Assembly: GCA_940671915.1 (NCBI GenBank)
Contig: CALNVZ010003433.1
Span: 25,776,580 to 25,840,579, forward strand
Direction: 5' to 3'
DNA: 64,000 nucleotides
From: Paracentrotus lividus
Lineage: Eukaryota; Echinodermata; Echinoidea; Camarodonta; Echinidae
How positions within the stretch are numbered: the stretch's first letter is position 1; each line of letters starts with the position of its first letter. The translations under genes and the position numbers were made by a program. The notes under the pieces were generated by a model. The model ran no database searches, had not been told where the DNA came from, and saw only the letters and a program-made list of their open reading frames with translations. Below are positions 61,845 to 64,000 of this stretch, piece by piece.

Positions 61845-63020
61845 TTCTGGATAACCAAAAAGAAGAGGATCAAAGAAACGGGATGTACGATAAAGCCAAA
61901 ACAATGTACTTTTGAAACTGATAATAAGGTAATTTGATAGGCGGTACAGCTTCCGACAACGACCCCTGCATGTGGAATAGAGTCCAGTATTTGTCAAAGT
62001 CAATTTTGATTTTGGGGAGAAGACGTGAGAGAAGATGAGTGAAGAAGATCCAAGGCTGGTTGAATAGAAGTACATTCGATGAAAAGATGTAAGATAGTTC
62101 CTTTCTCCCCACACCACCCACAAGAAGAAGAAATTTCTGGGTTGAGATGATGTAGAACGCAAGAGATGGTAGTACATTGTGTAAGAGTTTGTATTGGATA
62201 TCTCCGTCTTTCTTGTATGATGGGTACCGTATATTCAGTCCAGTTTACAGATGTGGACGATGAGATTATTGCTGTGTTGTGCCAGTAGTGATTTGATTTT
62301 CGGTAAAGAGTTAACGGAGCAGTTGAGGATGTTGTAGAATTGCTTTGCTGGAAACTGTAAGCATGTTGGTGGTGCCCTTGATGATTGGGAAAGGAGTCAA
62401 AATTTGATCAATTAACAAGGTTGATCTGTCGAAGAGTGAAGATAACGTTGTCATGTTGAGTCCATCAGTCGAGAAATACTTGGGGAAAAGATGAGGCAAA
62501 AGTACGTGAATCTTTGAAGTTCAAACTGGAGCTGGCGAATGGAAGGACGCTGTAGGATGGATGAAAAATCACATCATCTGCGCGAATCCACTTGCGATTA
62601 TTGTTTACAAGATGTTTAACAAGTTTGATTCCACATGCAAAGAGTCTATGAGGGAAAAGTGCAACACCAGTCAAAGAACAATCAAAGAATCGATGATAAT
62701 TTAAAGGAATATTCAAAACATGGTTAACAGAGAAGGACAATGTGTCTACCTGAGTTCCAGATAATTCCAAGCACGTAAAATTTCGGAATAGAAACAAGGA
62801 ATGCTAGTGAAGTATTTGGGTTTGATGGGTTCATTCAACCGTAAATGCATGGATATTGGTTGCATACACTTCCAAAACAGGAATTTCCTCACATTTGATC
62901 GATTATACCATGGCAAAGAGGGAAAAATCGCAGTTTGGGCAATTTTTGCTGCATGCTTACTCAACCGTGAAATTTGACGCAAATTTTGTTTCCGTATGTT
63001 GGGAAGCACGTTTGGCATAC
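61845..63020 (-). mobile_element. LINE ORF2 C-terminal fragment, L1/Tx1-like
   Basis: On the minus strand, consecutive frames read PSLPWYNRSNVRKFLFWKCM, then IPCFYSEILRAWNYLE (63018-62750), NIPLNYHRFFDCS...LFACGIKLVKHLVNNNRKW (62797-62560) and SSSCGWCGE..., IFFTHLLSRLLPKIKIDFDKY (62130-61870). The F-Y-x-E-x-L-x-A-W, I-P-L-x-x-x, G-I-x-x-V-x-x-L and zinc-binding C-x-W-C-G-E order matches the C-terminal part of L1/Tx1-type ORF2 (zf-RVT). Several frameshifts make it a relic. It is unrelated to the LINE in intron 1. Confidence 0.75.
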
Positions 63021-63686
63021 ATTCTGACGTGTAAATTGTTTAAAATCTGAAAATGGGTACGATATCATTGAATCAAAGTTGTGATTTTAGGCTTGTGAAC
63101 TTCAAAAAATGACATTTTTGCATTCAACCATTGCTCACTGAAGCATGACTTGATAATTTTTCCTAAAATTTGCCCCACTGGTAGCTAATTAAATTCCCTA
63201 TAGTGGACATATAATTAGATTTGTTAAATTCCTCCTGGTTCAAAAATTATTGATATCTGAAATAGGGGGAACTTTCTTTTTGTGTTGTGTTTAGAATTGA
63301 AAACTACCCCCAATAGGTCGGGGGTGGGAAATGCTAAAAGACCCCTATTTTAATGATTTCTCGGGATATTTTCCCCTTCCTGAGCCCTAAAATATATCTC
63401 ATATAATCAGGAACGAGCAGACGTGTATGGCTGACCGCCAGAGTGGGTGGGGGGGGGGGCGCGATCCGGCATATAGTTATAAATTTTACTTAATTTGGCC
63501 TCTTGGTATTCACTTTTAAGGGCGTCGCCCATTTCCCCTCATCTACACGCCTCTTACCCATGATTCAGAAGACCAAGGCCTTCGTTTTGGTTACCTCCAG
63601 TATTTCAGTGAGTGCCCTCACGCCCATTCGATCAAAAAAAGAAAAGAAAAAAGATCAAACTCCGGGCGACGCTTGCGCCTTGATCA
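63021..63686. other. Right flank, no gene
   Basis: No exon is recognised. There is a G-run near 63449-63459 in GGTGGGGGGG context. Confidence 0.4.
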
Positions 63687-63940
63687 AATTAAAGGGGAAG
63701 TTCACCCTGAAATTTTATTGGTTTTACAAAATGCAGAAAAAAAAAATATATAATTGAAAGTTTGAAGAAAATCGACCAAAAAGATAAATTATGTATATGT
63801 TGTAAAGTTTTGATTCTGTGACGTCACGTGCGAGCAGCTCTCCCATGTGTTGTGTATATAAATTCCATAAATTTGTCTTTTTTTCATGGTTCTTCATAAA
63901 TGATTGGGTCAACTTTATAGAGGCATGTATATAACAGGCG
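63687..63940. mobile_element. TTAA/AGGGGAAGTTC repeat, partial
   Basis: It starts TTAAAGGGGAAGTTCACCCT and continues with TGACGTCACGTGCGAGCAGC, a pattern of dispersed non-coding repeats. Its start resembles the AGGGGAATT end of 18943-19527. The right end was not found before the window edge. Confidence 0.5.
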
Positions 63941-64000
63941 CGTATCAAGGATTTGGCAACCCGGGGGCCGATGTGATTTTGATTTGGCGCCCCCCCCCCC

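Overview
The window reads as intron-rich, AT-rich metazoan DNA, most likely from an echinoderm and perhaps a sea urchin. That guess rests on dispersed words such as TACATGTA, abundant TTAA-flanked MITEs, HYR plus sushi domain content and purine microsatellites; it is an inference and no taxon marker is present. No bacterial-style operon, tRNA, rRNA or CRISPR array is visible.

One host gene dominates and runs on the minus strand across almost the whole window. Exon 1 (57919-57982) encodes a signal peptide. A 36-kb intron follows. Next come two HYR-like exons (21663-21917, 20646-20885), a long CCP/sushi exon (19566-19799), a 45-bp linker exon with an RGD triplet (16608-16652), and then CCP exons to the left edge. 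The last part is a tandem array of about 2.6-kb units (546-10032), each carrying a CCP-A and a CCP-B exon. A different CCP exon (6-197) follows, and the gene leaves the window. Every exon junction I can place is phase 1, so exons can be duplicated without breaking frame. The predicted product is a secreted HYR-HYR-CCP(n) adhesion or complement-control-like protein. Upstream of exon 1 lies a roughly 62-bp tandem array of octamer (ATGCAAAT) and CCAAT motifs (58159-58402), a plausible promoter.

The large intron holds one plus-strand non-LTR retrotransposon (22640-52190) split by four insertions. Each insertion has its own target-site duplication (TSD), and bridging the sites largely restores the LINE reading frame. 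They are: a Tc1/mariner-like foldback at TA (22895-24486); a 2.1-kb element at ATGT with eight copies of GTTACGGACATTACA (25134-27269); a TTAA-bounded 21.9-kb block (27411-49322); and an element with an 8-9 bp TSD holding a 25-N gap (49403-50985).

Most of the 21.9-kb block is a strongly degraded collinear copy of about 15.7-22.5 kb of the same window, including ghosts of the linker, CCP and HYR exons. It appears to lack two transposons present in the clean copy. It is either an unpolished alternate haplotype inserted by the assembler or an old duplication. I favour the assembly explanation, because the tandem CCP exons elsewhere also show net deletions like uncorrected long reads.

The remainder is transposon debris. 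It includes a 1.4-kb foldback (16948-18366), a 2.3-kb Tc1-like foldback with two nested elements (55407-57732), several TTAA-flanked MITEs, two diverged LINE 3' ends (12239-12490 plus; 61845-63020 minus), a palindromic GTCTAAT-phrase array (10690-11080), GA and GAA microsatellites, and G- or C-tract hairpins.
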